Source of the DNA: UBA2588 sp964343075
GTDB taxonomy: Bacteria; Chloroflexota; Dehalococcoidia; Lucifugimonadales; UBA3495
Length of the DNA stretch: 64,000 nucleotides
Direction: 5' to 3'
Assembly (NCBI GenBank): GCA_964343075.1
Contig: CAYFGT010000002.1
Coordinates: forward strand, 62,001 to 126,000
Positions 1 to 8,738 of the stretch are shown piece by piece (position 1 is the first letter of the stretch; every line of letters begins with the position of its first letter). Both the position numbers and the translations under genes were made by a program. The notes under the pieces are model-generated. The model was not told the origin of the DNA, did not search any database, and was given only the letters and a program-made list of their open reading frames with translations.

Positions 1-1
1 A

Positions 2-700
2 TTAGTAAGTGCAACCAAAGGATTGGAAATGCCTGGTCGGTTCAGAATGACAGAAATCGTTGCCCAAGAAGTATCTAGTGACGTCTCCCAAAATATGTGC
101 GTGATTTCAGGACCAAATCTCGCCAAAGAAATCGTTATGGGTAAACCTTCATCTTCTGTGATAGCGAGCCACAATCCATACAACTCAGGCTTTGTTAGAG
201 ATATCTTGATGCAGTCTACATTTAGGATATATACCTCAGAAGATGTAATAGGAGTGGAATTATGTGGAACTCTGAAGAATATTATAGCTATTGGAGCAGG
301 TATCGTTGATGGTCTAGGGCTGGGAGATAATGCTAAAGCTGCATATCTGACTAGAGGAATAGCTGAGATTACTAGATTAGGTGCCAAATTAGGCGCTTAC
401 CCAAGTACGTTTGCGGGTTTGGCGGGAGTAGGAGATATTGTTGCTACAAGTTTTAGCGAATTGAGTAGGAATAGGTATGTGGGAGAACAGATTGCTTTAG
501 GTAAAAATGTAGATCAAATTATAAGCAGCATGCAAAATGTGGTAGAAGGCATTGATACCACAAAAGCGGCACTAGAACTAGGTTCTGATGCTGGAGTTGA
601 ATTACCAATTACTGAAACGATCTCTAAAATACTATTTCATGGAATGAGTCCAGATCAAGGTATAACGGAACTAATGAGCAGACGACCTACTTCTGAGTAA
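2..700 (+). CDS. gpsA: NAD(P)-dependent glycerol-3-phosphate dehydrogenase, 3' part
   Basis: Reduces dihydroxyacetone phosphate to sn-glycerol-3-phosphate in the cytoplasm for phospholipid synthesis. The frame is open to the window edge, so the N-terminal Rossmann domain lies outside; 232 codons remain. The fragment opens with LVSATKGLE, a family hallmark just after the nucleotide-binding domain, then shows SGPNLAKEI and the GTLKN segment carrying the catalytic lysine, followed by the conserved GDNAKAA and GLAGVGD helices. It ends seven bases from the convergent membrane-protein gene on the other strand. The TTG/ATG near base 23 is internal and not the start. Recognition of the family is firm; cofactor preference cannot be judged without the N-terminus. 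Confidence 0.93.
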   Translation, partial: LVSATKGLEMPGRFRMTEIVAQEVSSDVSQNMCVISGPNLAKEIVMGKPSSSVIASHNPYNSGFVRDILMQSTFRIYTSEDVIGVELCGTLKNIIAIGAGIVDGLGLGDNAKAAYLTRGIAEITRLGAKLGAYPSTFAGLAGVGDIVATSFSELSRNRYVGEQIALGKNVDQIISSMQNVVEGIDTTKAALELGSDAGVELPITETISKILFHGMSPDQGITELMSRRPTSE

Positions 701-707
701 GAAACCA

Positions 708-1688
708 TTATTTTTTTTTGTTTAGATCGACCAATTCCCAAATAAATACTACTGCTCCAATTATTAGGACACTAAGGTAAGTAATGGATCTGTCTAGCAA
801 GATCAATGCGATAGAATTTTCTGGAGTCATGTTGAGTAATAGCGTACCTAGGCCAGCTACGCCTGATTCTACTGCTCCGATTCCACCTGGAGTAGGTACC
901 AAAGTCAGCATTGCATGTACAAGAGCAATAATAGATGTATGAGCAAATTCCAGATCAAAACGTAGCGCTGATGCTATAAAATACACTCTCATAATTTCGC
1001 AACCCCACGCAAATATCGACATGATGAACGCAGGGGCGATTTTTGGTTTGGGAATTTGGGCACCTTCTTTAGCCTTTAATATCAAATTAGTGAATATTGG
1101 GTAAGAAGGAATTTTGTCAATTCTTGTAACGATTAAGAATGCTATCAGTAAAATACTCAATAATATTAAAGGTATTATTACTAGTATCTGTAGTTCCTGG
1201 TTGGAGCTTTGTAGAAGCGATTGTCCGAAGATTCCAATCAGAATTGCAAGCATAATGCAATCTAATAGGCGTTCCGTAATTAGAGTCCCAAGTAGGTTAG
1301 TGAAGCCTTTTGCATATTTTTTGTCAAAGGCATAAACCTTGTACAAATCTCCAATACGGAATAATGACGCAGAATTTATAAAATTACTTAAGAAAATAAG
1401 TTTTATGTATTCTACCGTTGGAGGCTTTTGGGGACTATCTACTTCCCCTATTATGTATTTCCAACGGATCCCTCTAAATGCGAAACCTAAATAGTGAGTA
1501 ATAAATGCTAGGATAAAAGGCAGTGGATTTGCTGAAAATATTATTGACATCACTTTGGATAGAGAAATATCTAATCCTGTAACTAATACGATAATGATGC
1601 CGGTTATAAGTACGAAACTGATAAGTGTTGGTACAGATAGGATACGTTTTACTACGTTAGAAATATCAAAAGTTTTTCTTTGATACAT
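708..1688 (-). CDS. Flippase-like integral membrane protein (UPF0104 / LPG-synthase TM family)
   Basis: A 326-residue polytopic membrane protein with about eight hydrophobic segments. Two motifs mark the family: TERLLD in the middle and PTPGGIGAVESG near the C-terminus, as in the YbhN/AglD/MprF-membrane-domain family (lysylphosphatidylglycerol synthase TM region). Members are thought to move or handle lipid-linked molecules in the cytoplasmic membrane; no soluble synthase domain is attached here, so aminoacyl-lipid synthesis is unlikely. It runs on the minus strand downstream of ispH with a 33-base gap, so it may share the thrC-ispH transcript. Its end nearly meets gpsA. The substrate is unknown. 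Confidence 0.75.
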   Translation of the reverse strand: MYQRKTFDISNVVKRILSVPTLISFVLITGIIIVLVTGLDISLSKVMSIIFSANPLPFILAFITHYLGFAFRGIRWKYIIGEVDSPQKPPTVEYIKLIFLSNFINSASLFRIGDLYKVYAFDKKYAKGFTNLLGTLITERLLDCIMLAILIGIFGQSLLQSSNQELQILVIIPLILLSILLIAFLIVTRIDKIPSYPIFTNLILKAKEGAQIPKPKIAPAFIMSIFAWGCEIMRVYFIASALRFDLEFAHTSIIALVHAMLTLVPTPGGIGAVESGVAGLGTLLLNMTPENSIALILLDRSITYLSVLIIGAVVFIWELVDLNKKK

Positions 1689-1721
1689 TAGCCTGCTATT
1701 AAATTCTCATACTGATTACAA

Positions 1722-2621
1722 TCAGATGATTCCATCTCTAATTGTGAATGAAATATCTTCATCTATTGTGGTTAAATAGGATATATTGCTTGGATTCAGA
1801 AAAGCAATGATATCCTGCACCAAAGATTCTGGTGTTGATGCTCCAGAAGTAATTCCTATGATTTCCTTATTTGACAGAAATTTGGCAGAGATTTCGTCTG
1901 TGTTGTTTACTAACATGGCTGGAACTCCAAGCTTAATTGATAATTCCTTTAAACGGTTGCAGTTAGAACTGTTTTGAGCCCCTATTACTAATATTGCATC
2001 TACTTGTTTTGCCATCTCTGTTACAGCACTTTGACGATTTGTGGTAGCGTAACATATGTCATTACGGATAGTTGATTCGTTATATTCAGATGCTATTTTA
2101 TTTGTGATATTTTCTGTGTCTTGTACTGAAAGAGTAGTTTGCGTCAGCACTGCTATGTCTGTATCTGGATCCCAATCAGGTATGCTGTCTAAGTCTTTAT
2201 CGTTTACTAGTGTCATGGGCGTTTGACCCATTGTTCCTTTTACTTCTTGGTGTCCTTCATGCCCAACAAGGATAATTTTTTTGCCCATGGATGCATACTT
2301 CCGGGCTTCGTTGTGGACTTTGGTTACTAGCGGGCAGACGGCATCAATCACATTCAAATTGCGTGCCTTGGCTAGTTCGAAATCTTCCGGAGGCGACCCA
2401 TGTGCAGAAAAAACAACATGCGATCCTTCAGGGATTTCTTCTACAGTTTCTACAGTGATGGCTCCTTTGTTTTCCAGGTCTTCTACGACATGGGGATTAT
2501 GTACAATTTGATGTTTTATGTAAATAGGAGCACCATATTTAGCTAATGCGAGTTCCACCATATCTATTGCTCGAACCACTCCAGCACAAAAACCTCTAGG
2601 AGAGCTAACAATCACCTTCAT
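1722..2621 (-). CDS. ispH: 4-hydroxy-3-methylbut-2-enyl diphosphate reductase
   Basis: Last step of the non-mevalonate isoprenoid pathway: a [4Fe-4S] enzyme converting HMBPP to IPP and DMAPP in the cytoplasm. The 299 residues match the usual length. The three cluster cysteines are visible in RGFCAGV (Cys12), DAVCPLV (about Cys96) and NDICYAT (about Cys190), with the HQEVKGT acid/base segment and the SGASTPE substrate-binding stretch. Its start codon overlaps the stop of the upstream threonine synthase gene by one base (TAATG), so the two are probably translationally coupled, although they belong to unrelated pathways. Family assignment is very secure. Confidence 0.96.
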   Translation of the reverse strand: MKVIVSSPRGFCAGVVRAIDMVELALAKYGAPIYIKHQIVHNPHVVEDLENKGAITVETVEEIPEGSHVVFSAHGSPPEDFELAKARNLNVIDAVCPLVTKVHNEARKYASMGKKIILVGHEGHQEVKGTMGQTPMTLVNDKDLDSIPDWDPDTDIAVLTQTTLSVQDTENITNKIASEYNESTIRNDICYATTNRQSAVTEMAKQVDAILVIGAQNSSNCNRLKELSIKLGVPAMLVNNTDEISAKFLSNKEIIGITSGASTPESLVQDIIAFLNPSNISYLTTIDEDISFTIRDGII

Positions 2622-3796
2622 TATTGTTCTGATACCAGTTCTAGATATTTATAAGCAGAACCTGTATTGAGCATTATCACTGTTTCATTTTCGGATACAG
2701 CATTTTGCTCCAATAATTGCCTGAGCCCTACTAAAGTTGCTGCTCCTTCAGGGCATATTACTACCCCTTCGTCAGTAGATATCTCATACATTGCATCAAC
2801 CATCTCTTTATCGGTAACTGACAACGCAGTACCACCTGTTTCTCTAAGGATCTTCAAAATAACATAGTCAGCGAATGGTCCGGGAACACGTAATCCATCA
2901 GCGACTGTTGCTGCGTTATCCCACATTTCGCTGCTATCAGAGCCTTCATTGAAAGCTTTTACAATAGGTTGGCACCCTTCAGCTTGAACAGCTATGAATC
3001 TTGGTTGCTTGCCGGTAACCCAGCCTAATTCCATTAGTTCATTAAAGCCTTTATGCATACCTATGATACCTGTGCCACCGCCTGTAGGGTAAACGATTAC
3101 ATCGGGAATTTTCCATCCCAATTGTTGAGCGATTTCTAGTGCCATAGTCTTTTTACCCTCTGCTCTATATGGTTCTTTCAAAGTTGATAGATCAAATAAA
3201 TTTTCTTCCTTTGCTACCTGAGTAGAAATACGGCCTGCGTCGCTAATTAATCCATCAACTAGGTTTAGGTCGGCTCCTGTAAGCAGCGATTCTTTCTTAT
3301 TTGCTGCGGGGGCATCTTGGGGCATATACACTTTTACTGGGTGACCTGATCTTGCAGCGTAAGCGGCTACGGCTCCCGCAGCATTACCCGCAGACGGCAT
3401 GGTAAACCCTTTGACTCCAAGTTCATTGGCCTTTGATACTGCTGCGCCGATACCTCTGGCTTTGAATGTACCAGTAGGGTTTAAACCTTCATCTTTGATA
3501 TATAAGTGTTTTAGATTTAATTTTTTCTGTAGAGTATTGGCGCGTAAAAGCGGAGTCCCTCCTTCTCCTAGGGTTACCACTTTAGAAGGATCCGTTACAG
3601 GCAACAATTCTGAGAAACGCCACATGTTTGAATCCCTTGAATCATAGACACCTCTATCAACTTCCGCTTTGAGTTTTTGGAGATCGTATCTAGCGAAAAG
3701 CACTTTTGCGCAACATTCACTGATTGAGCTCAGTTGGTTGTGTGGGTATTCTTTTTCGCACACAGAACATTCTAAATGGGATATGTAGCTATACAT
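2621..3796 (-). CDS. thrC: Threonine synthase (PLP-dependent)
   Basis: Converts O-phosphohomoserine to threonine using pyridoxal phosphate. The 391-residue protein begins with a zinc-ribbon-like set of cysteines (Cys10, Cys13, Cys28, Cys29), typical of the short prokaryotic threonine synthases, then the fold-type-II PLP domain with the Schiff-base lysine in NPTGTFKARG (Lys112), the PSAGNAAGAVAAY phosphate/substrate loop and a glycine-rich PTGGGTGIIG cofactor-phosphate loop. Related cysteate or cystathionine-type enzymes share the fold, but the N-terminal ribbon plus GEGGTPL favour ThrC. It leads a minus-strand set with ispH (one-base overlap). A 167-base divergent promoter region separates it from the crotonase gene. 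Confidence 0.9.
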   Translation of the reverse strand: MYSYISHLECSVCEKEYPHNQLSSISECCAKVLFARYDLQKLKAEVDRGVYDSRDSNMWRFSELLPVTDPSKVVTLGEGGTPLLRANTLQKKLNLKHLYIKDEGLNPTGTFKARGIGAAVSKANELGVKGFTMPSAGNAAGAVAAYAARSGHPVKVYMPQDAPAANKKESLLTGADLNLVDGLISDAGRISTQVAKEENLFDLSTLKEPYRAEGKKTMALEIAQQLGWKIPDVIVYPTGGGTGIIGMHKGFNELMELGWVTGKQPRFIAVQAEGCQPIVKAFNEGSDSSEMWDNAATVADGLRVPGPFADYVILKILRETGGTALSVTDKEMVDAMYEISTDEGVVICPEGAATLVGLRQLLEQNAVSENETVIMLNTGSAYKYLELVSEQ

Positions 3797-3931
3797 AATT
3801 CCGCCTTATTTTTGATAAAAATATTTTACACTAAATTAAGTGATTAAGGTTGCGGAAATCCTAATTATAGTAATGCAAAATAACGACTAATCTTAGTATT
3901 GAAATTCAACCTTAAGTTTGAGGTTCCCCTG

Positions 3932-3940
3932 TGCTATAAT
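3932..3940 (+). promoter_or_regulatory. Extended -10 promoter for the crotonase-prs transcript
   Basis: TG-C-TATAAT is a perfect extended -10 element, 23 bases before the start codon. A weak -35-like TTAAGT lies 17 bases upstream of the hexamer. A strong purine-rich ribosome site (AAGGGGGGG) follows just before the ATG at 3964. Confidence 0.6.
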
Positions 3941-3963
3941 TCAGAAGCTCATAAGGGGGGGCA

Positions 3964-4782
3964 ATGGCTGACTATAAGTATATCTTGCTTGAAAAAGATA
4001 CAGATACCCATATTGCACGTCTGACTTTAAATCGTCCTGATAGAAGGAATGCGTTGAACGATGTCATGCAAGATGAATTAGGCGATGCTCTTGAGGATGT
4101 TGATACAGATGATTCTATTAGAGTATTAATTATCACTGGTGCAGGCAACTCTTTCTGTGCCGGAGGAGATTTGGCTGCGTTAAGAGGTGGCAGTGAACCC
4201 AGTGCGTGGGTATCCGATAATCCAGATGAAATTAGAAGAGCTTTCAATAGAACCCAAAGATTTATGTTAGCCTTGCAAAGGTTAGAAAAGCCGGTAATCG
4301 CTATGGTGAATGGCGTAGCTGTAGGCGCCGGTCTAGATTTAGCAGCTGGCTGCGACATCCGAATAGGTACACCTAGGACACGCTTTATGTGCGCTTATAT
4401 CAAAATAGGGTTATTCCCAGGGTTTGGCGGTACATGGCTATATCCAAGAGTACTGGGAAGTCTAGGTAAAGCTGCTGAAATGCTATTTACTGGTGATTTC
4501 ATGGAAGCTGATGAAGCTAAGCAACTAGGCTTCTTGAATAAACTAGTTGATGAAGAAGATTTAGAAAACGAAGTAATGCTTATGGCCAAAAAAATCGCGG
4601 ATGGTCCTCCCATTGCTATCCGACTATCTAAATTGATGTTATATAAAGGCCTTGAGTTTGATTTGGAAACCGCCATGAAAATGGCTGCTGCTGCTGAAAC
4701 CATCACATTGTCTTCTAAAGACCATTTAGAAGGTGCGGATGCTTTTAGAGAAAAACGAAATCCAGAGTACAGAGGACATTAG
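3964..4782 (+). CDS. Enoyl-CoA hydratase/isomerase family (crotonase fold) protein
   Basis: A 272-residue crotonase-superfamily acyl-CoA enzyme. The oxyanion-hole segments are present: GNSFCAGGDLAAL near residue 64 and NGVAVGAGLDLAAGCD near residue 118, followed by GLFPGFGGTW. Against classical enoyl-CoA hydratase, both catalytic glutamates are replaced: the first lies at the Asp of GLDLAAGCD and the second at the Tyr of CAYIKIG. Simple hydration is therefore doubtful; isomerase, lyase or hydrolase chemistry on an acyl-CoA is more likely. It is preceded by a strong ribosome site and followed directly (TAG-ATG, no gap) by prs. Its physiological substrate cannot be told from sequence. Confidence 0.82.
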   Translation: MADYKYILLEKDTDTHIARLTLNRPDRRNALNDVMQDELGDALEDVDTDDSIRVLIITGAGNSFCAGGDLAALRGGSEPSAWVSDNPDEIRRAFNRTQRFMLALQRLEKPVIAMVNGVAVGAGLDLAAGCDIRIGTPRTRFMCAYIKIGLFPGFGGTWLYPRVLGSLGKAAEMLFTGDFMEADEAKQLGFLNKLVDEEDLENEVMLMAKKIADGPPIAIRLSKLMLYKGLEFDLETAMKMAAAAETITLSSKDHLEGADAFREKRNPEYRGH

Positions 4783-5733
4783 ATGGGACCAGTAATTGAT
4801 GATCTTAAAATATTTAGTGGAAATGCACATCAACAATTAGCTCAAGATGTATGTGATTATTTGAATATACCTCTGGGTAAAGCTGAGGTGTTTAAATTTG
4901 CAAATGACAACACCTTCACAAATATTCAAGAGAACGTCCGTCAAAGAGATGTGTTTATTGTTCAACCCATAACTTATCCAGTTAATGATCATTTGATGGA
5001 ACTATTGATAATGATTGATGCATGTAAAAGAGCTTCTGCAGGGAGAATTACAGCAGTTGTCCCCTACTATGGGTATGGAAGAACAGACAAGAAAGATCAA
5101 CCTAGAGTACCGATAACTGCTAGATTGGTTGCTGATTTGTTGACTACTGCAGGTGCTGACAGATTACTGACTATGGACCTACATGCTGGACAAATTCAAG
5201 GTTTCTTTAATATCCCTGTTGATGAATTAACTGCGACACCTATATTGACCGATTATGTTAAGAGCAAAGAGATTGATGATTTGGTTGTAGTAGCTGTGGA
5301 CATTGGGATAAGCAAAAAAGCTAGAGACGTTGCTGCTAGACTGAATGCGCCTTTGGCAATAATTGAAAAGCGCCGAATAGGGAATAACGATACAACTGAG
5401 ACTCTTAATATAATTGGTGATGTAAAAGGTAAGACAGCATTGACTTTCGATGATGAGATTGATACCGGTGGAACCATTGTAGGGGCCGCCGATACTTTAC
5501 TCGAACGTGGAGTGAAGGAAGTGTTTTGCTGTGCAACCCATCCTGTATTTTCCAAAAATGCGCATCAAAGTCTTGCAGATAGTAGTTTCACAGAGGTTGT
5601 AGTTTCAGATAGTATAGCTGTTGACACATCTAGTACTAAGGGAAAAGTTAAGGTCCTGACTGTAGCTCCTTTGCTAGGTGAAGCGATATATAGAATCCAT
5701 AAAGGACAGTCTGTAGGAGCATTATTCAATTAA
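4783..5733 (+). CDS. prs: Ribose-phosphate pyrophosphokinase
   Basis: Makes PRPP from ribose-5-phosphate and ATP for purine, pyrimidine, His, Trp and NAD synthesis. The 316-residue length is standard. Visible family signatures are the ATP-binding flexible loop in PYYGYGRTDKKD (Arg100-Lys104), TMDLHAGQIQGFF, and the PRPP-binding loop FDDEIDTGGTI near residue 225. The ribose-5-phosphate-binding stretch (VDIGISKKAR) is somewhat divergent from the usual PDxGGxxRA. The gene starts on the base after the crotonase stop, so it depends on that transcript, and it precedes the amidohydrolase by 26 bases. PRPP also feeds the DprE pathway encoded near the right end of this window. Confidence 0.95.
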   Translation: MGPVIDDLKIFSGNAHQQLAQDVCDYLNIPLGKAEVFKFANDNTFTNIQENVRQRDVFIVQPITYPVNDHLMELLIMIDACKRASAGRITAVVPYYGYGRTDKKDQPRVPITARLVADLLTTAGADRLLTMDLHAGQIQGFFNIPVDELTATPILTDYVKSKEIDDLVVVAVDIGISKKARDVAARLNAPLAIIEKRRIGNNDTTETLNIIGDVKGKTALTFDDEIDTGGTIVGAADTLLERGVKEVFCCATHPVFSKNAHQSLADSSFTEVVVSDSIAVDTSSTKGKVKVLTVAPLLGEAIYRIHKGQSVGALFN

Positions 5734-5759
5734 TCTAAACTGTCCGTAAGGAGTAGTTA

Positions 5760-6938
5760 ATGTACGATTTGTTAGTTACGAACGGCAGGGTGATTGATCC
5801 ATCTCAAAACATCGATGGCGAAATGGATGTTGCGATTGAGAATGGGAAAATAAGTAGGATTGCGAAAAATATACCAGTAGAAGAATCCAAAGAAGTGATG
5901 GATGTCAAAGGTTGCATAGTAACGGCCGGAATGATTGATGTTCATACTCACGTGTACGCAGGGGTAATCCAACAGGGTGAAGAGCCTGATGTGGCTGGTG
6001 TGCGGTCAGGTGTTACAACAATAGTAGATGCTGGTAGTTCTGGTTGTGACACGTTCGGGGGATTTCCTAAGTACATTCTTCCCAACGCCAAGACTGAAAT
6101 TAGGCCTTTTTTACATATATGTAGGACAGGTTTGGCGTCTACTCCAGATATTATGGCAGAAACTAGCATTGACTTGGAAAATACTATAAGGGTTGTTCAA
6201 GAGAGTAATGGTGTAATTAAAGGTATCAAAGCTCGTATGGTATCACCTGCTCTAGAAATTTTTGGAATGGAAATGCCAAAATTGGCGAAACGGGCAGCGA
6301 GAGAAACAGGGGTCAAATTGATGGTTCACATAGGTGATACTGAAAATAGATATGATGAGTCTGTGATTAGTAAGCTGTTACCTATATTGGATGAAGGAGA
6401 TATCGTCACACATCTATTCACAGCAAATAAAGGTGGGATTATTGGTTCTGATGGTAAATTAGTACCTGAAGCCAAAGAAGCTAAAGAAAGAGGTGTGTGG
6501 TTGGATACAGCCCATGGAAGATCTAATTTTAGCTTTGATATAGGTGATAAAGTTCTGGATCAAGGTTTGATTCCTCATTGTATAAGTACTGATTTGACAG
6601 TACCAGGCAGAATTAATACGGTCCACAGCATGACTGAGATGATGACGAGATTTCTAGCTATGGGATTTAAATTAGAAGAAGTTATTAATATGTGCACAAT
6701 AAATCCTGCTCATGCTATTGGTGAACAAGATAGGCTTGGGACACTACACGCAGGGAAACAAGCTGACTTATCCATATTAAAGATAGAGAATGGTGATTGG
6801 GTAGTATATGACGTACTTAAGAATCCTAGGAAGATTGATAAAGCTGTAATCCCTGTGGCGTGTGTTAAAGAAGGAGTGAAGTATGCAGCTGATTGGGGAC
6901 CTAGGTCCTGGGGATGGTTACCAGATTCTTCTAAGTAA
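5760..6938 (+). CDS. Amidohydrolase/deacetylase-family metallohydrolase (dihydroorotase-like)
   Basis: A 392-residue TIM-barrel metal-dependent hydrolase. It has the N-terminal composite beta domain (LLVTNGRVIDP), the HxH metal motif in DVHTHVYAG (His62, His64), a probable carboxylated lysine in GIKARMV, further metal ligands in LMVHIGD and VTHLF, and the catalytic aspartate in CISTDL. The arrangement matches the dihydroorotase-related subgroup called amidohydrolase/deacetylase rather than PyrC. It probably hydrolyses an N-acyl or ester bond on a small molecule. It is the third gene of the crotonase-prs operon, and its 3' end overlaps the convergent inositol-phosphatase-like gene by 8 bases. 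Confidence 0.82.
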   Translation: MYDLLVTNGRVIDPSQNIDGEMDVAIENGKISRIAKNIPVEESKEVMDVKGCIVTAGMIDVHTHVYAGVIQQGEEPDVAGVRSGVTTIVDAGSSGCDTFGGFPKYILPNAKTEIRPFLHICRTGLASTPDIMAETSIDLENTIRVVQESNGVIKGIKARMVSPALEIFGMEMPKLAKRAARETGVKLMVHIGDTENRYDESVISKLLPILDEGDIVTHLFTANKGGIIGSDGKLVPEAKEAKERGVWLDTAHGRSNFSFDIGDKVLDQGLIPHCISTDLTVPGRINTVHSMTEMMTRFLAMGFKLEEVINMCTINPAHAIGEQDRLGTLHAGKQADLSILKIENGDWVVYDVLKNPRKIDKAVIPVACVKEGVKYAADWGPRSWGWLPDSSK

Positions 6939-7836
6939 ATAGCTTCCCTATTCTCTTCATAACTTGTTTTTGAGGAGACATATGGGATGTAATATAATTT
7001 GCCAAGCCAGATTTACATACGATTACTGAATTAGACCACTTTTTTAATTCTTGTATTGATTCAGGTTTTGGATCCCAATCAGTTATCAACGGTTCTGTAG
7101 GAGACCAACTTCGTGAGCCAGATGGTTTGGTGACGGATTCTCCACCAGCTTCTTTAACTATAGCTATTCCTCCCGCAATATCCCATAATTTAGGTGCTCC
7201 GAAAATAGAATATTGTGTTGATCCGATTGCACACAGGCAACATTCGTATGCGATACTCCCGGTTCCGCGAGGTTCTCCAAATTTTTGAGCCATTGATCCG
7301 GTGAATTTATGAGTTGATAGGAAAAAACCAGGTAGCCCTATCAGTTTACTTCCTTCTGTTTCTTTTACTGGTTCATTGTGCACAGGGGATTGATTAACAT
7401 GGCAGCCTTCATTTGAAATTCCGCTTATCACGAGTCCGTTATCTTTGTTAGGCCACGGTATATAAATCCAACCAGCTACAATTGATCCTTTGTACATTAA
7501 TCCAATTGATGATCCAAATATAGGCACATTATTTATGTAATTAGTGGTACCGTCTAATGGATCGATAACCCATAAATAATCGGAAGGCTTTTGGTTATCT
7601 TCTTCAAGCTGTTCTTCTTCTCCTAAGACGTTGTAGTCAGGGGTAAGTGTACCTAGTGATTTTATAATTGTATTTTGTAGTTGCCTATCTATTTCTGTAA
7701 CAGGGTCAGATTTTTTACAGTCTTTATATTCAACTTGTAATGAGTGACCAAAATTACTGAGGAGAATGTTTCCACACTCCCACATGATGTCTGTAACAGG
7801 TTGTCTTAGAGCAGATATTTGAGTGCTATTCGCCAT
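6931..7836 (-). CDS. Inositol monophosphatase family protein
   Basis: Mg-dependent phosphatase of the IMPase/CysQ/FBPase-like family. It shows the three metal-site motifs in order: LGEEEQ, WVIDPLDGTTNYINNVP and WDIAGGIAIVKEAGG. The substrate could be inositol-1-phosphate, histidinol phosphate or 3'-phosphoadenosine phosphate. The open frame extends 12 codons further to 7872, but a consensus TATAAT (7864-7869, minus strand) lies inside that extension, so I place the start at the ATG at 7836; the ATG at 7848 is possible. It converges on and overlaps the amidohydrolase gene and is divergent from the SDR gene. Family is certain, substrate is not. Confidence 0.85.
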   Translation of the reverse strand: MANSTQISALRQPVTDIMWECGNILLSNFGHSLQVEYKDCKKSDPVTEIDRQLQNTIIKSLGTLTPDYNVLGEEEQLEEDNQKPSDYLWVIDPLDGTTNYINNVPIFGSSIGLMYKGSIVAGWIYIPWPNKDNGLVISGISNEGCHVNQSPVHNEPVKETEGSKLIGLPGFFLSTHKFTGSMAQKFGEPRGTGSIAYECCLCAIGSTQYSIFGAPKLWDIAGGIAIVKEAGGESVTKPSGSRSWSPTEPLITDWDPKPESIQELKKWSNSVIVCKSGLANYITSHMSPQKQVMKRIGKLFT

Positions 7837-7863
7837 AAAATATTCCATTGAGTTGATACATCT

Positions 7864-7869
7864 ATTATA
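7864..7869 (-). promoter_or_regulatory. -10 element for the IMPase-family gene
   Basis: TATAAT on the minus strand, 28 bases before the chosen start at 7836. It makes the longer open frame to 7872 unlikely to be translated. It is paired back to back with the extended -10 of the SDR gene 14 bases away. Confidence 0.5.
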
Positions 7870-7880
7870 CATAGATGTTC

Positions 7881-7889
7881 TGTTATAAT
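7881..7889 (+). promoter_or_regulatory. Extended -10 promoter of the SDR gene
   Basis: TG-T-TATAAT is a perfect extended -10, followed 42 bases later by the SDR start with an AGGAG ribosome site at 7922-7926. No convincing -35 is seen, as expected for extended -10 promoters. Confidence 0.55.
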
Positions 7890-7930
7890 CGCAAAAATCA
7901 AAGGTGTTTGTTATTAATCGTTAGGAGAAT

Positions 7931-8725
7931 ATGATGGATTTAGAGTTAAGAGGCAAAGTAGCAATTGTAGGAGGAGCAAGTAAAGGTCTTGGAAGGGCGT
8001 GTGCGGAAGTTTTGAGTGAAGAAGGTGCTAAGGTAGTGATGTGCAGCCGAACGCTAGAAGATTTGGAGCATGCTGCTAAAGAAATACGGCAGTCTACTGG
8101 TGGTGAAATTATGGTATATGCAGGGGATCTTGAAAAGCTTGATGTAATTCAAGACCTCATAAATAAGACAGTACAACAGTATGGGCACTTAGATATCATG
8201 GTTAATAATTCAGGCGGACCTCCCTTAGCGAGATCTTTTAATGCTACTGAAGAGCAATGGGATACAGCTGTGCAGAGATCTTTATTATTCTTCGCAAGAA
8301 TGTGCAGAGAATCTATTCCTCACTTAAAAGCGAGTGGAGGAGGGAGAATAATTAATATATTAGCCAGTACAGTGTTTCAACCGATTCCAAATCTGGCATT
8401 ATCGGGAGCGACAAGAATGGGTGTTGTTGCTTTTGCAAAGAGTTTATCGCAAGAGGTTGGGCGAGATAACATACTCGTAAACAATGTATGTCCAGGTTCA
8501 ATTCTCAGTGATCGAATGATGTCTAATGTGACTGCTAGGGCTAATGAATTAGGTATGAGTGTGGAAGATGCTTTAGATGAAAGAGCTGAAGATACTGCTG
8601 TTGGGCGGCTAGGCGATCCGAAAGAATTAGGGAACTTGGTGGGTTTTCTAGCTTCTTCCAAATCTAGCTATATCACAGGAACAACAATCTTGGTTGATGG
8701 GGGACTTGTTCAGTCAGTAATGTAA
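7931..8725 (+). CDS. Short-chain dehydrogenase/reductase family protein with altered active site
   Basis: A 264-residue Rossmann-fold SDR with the nucleotide-binding GGASKGLGRA near residue 14, the MVNNSGGPP stretch near residue 95 and a C-terminal NILVNNVCPGSI and TGTTILVDGG as in FabG-like enzymes. The classical YxxxK pair is missing: the matching segment reads LALSGATRMG, with Ser and Arg where Tyr and Lys would be. A known sub-branch of FabG-like SDRs has this LSNxxR-type pattern. A 3-oxoacyl reductase role is therefore unproven. Two start codons are adjacent (7931 and 7934); AGGAG spacing slightly favours the second. It stands alone between divergent and convergent neighbours. Confidence 0.82.
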   Translation: MMDLELRGKVAIVGGASKGLGRACAEVLSEEGAKVVMCSRTLEDLEHAAKEIRQSTGGEIMVYAGDLEKLDVIQDLINKTVQQYGHLDIMVNNSGGPPLARSFNATEEQWDTAVQRSLLFFARMCRESIPHLKASGGGRIINILASTVFQPIPNLALSGATRMGVVAFAKSLSQEVGRDNILVNNVCPGSILSDRMMSNVTARANELGMSVEDALDERAEDTAVGRLGDPKELGNLVGFLASSKSSYITGTTILVDGGLVQSVM

Positions 8726-8738
8726 CCTGGTATTAGTC

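Noticed and set aside
7836..7872. Longer start of the IMPase-family protein (MYNRCINSMEYF)
   Set aside because: A consensus -10 lies within the extension, and family members start close to the MANSTQ position.
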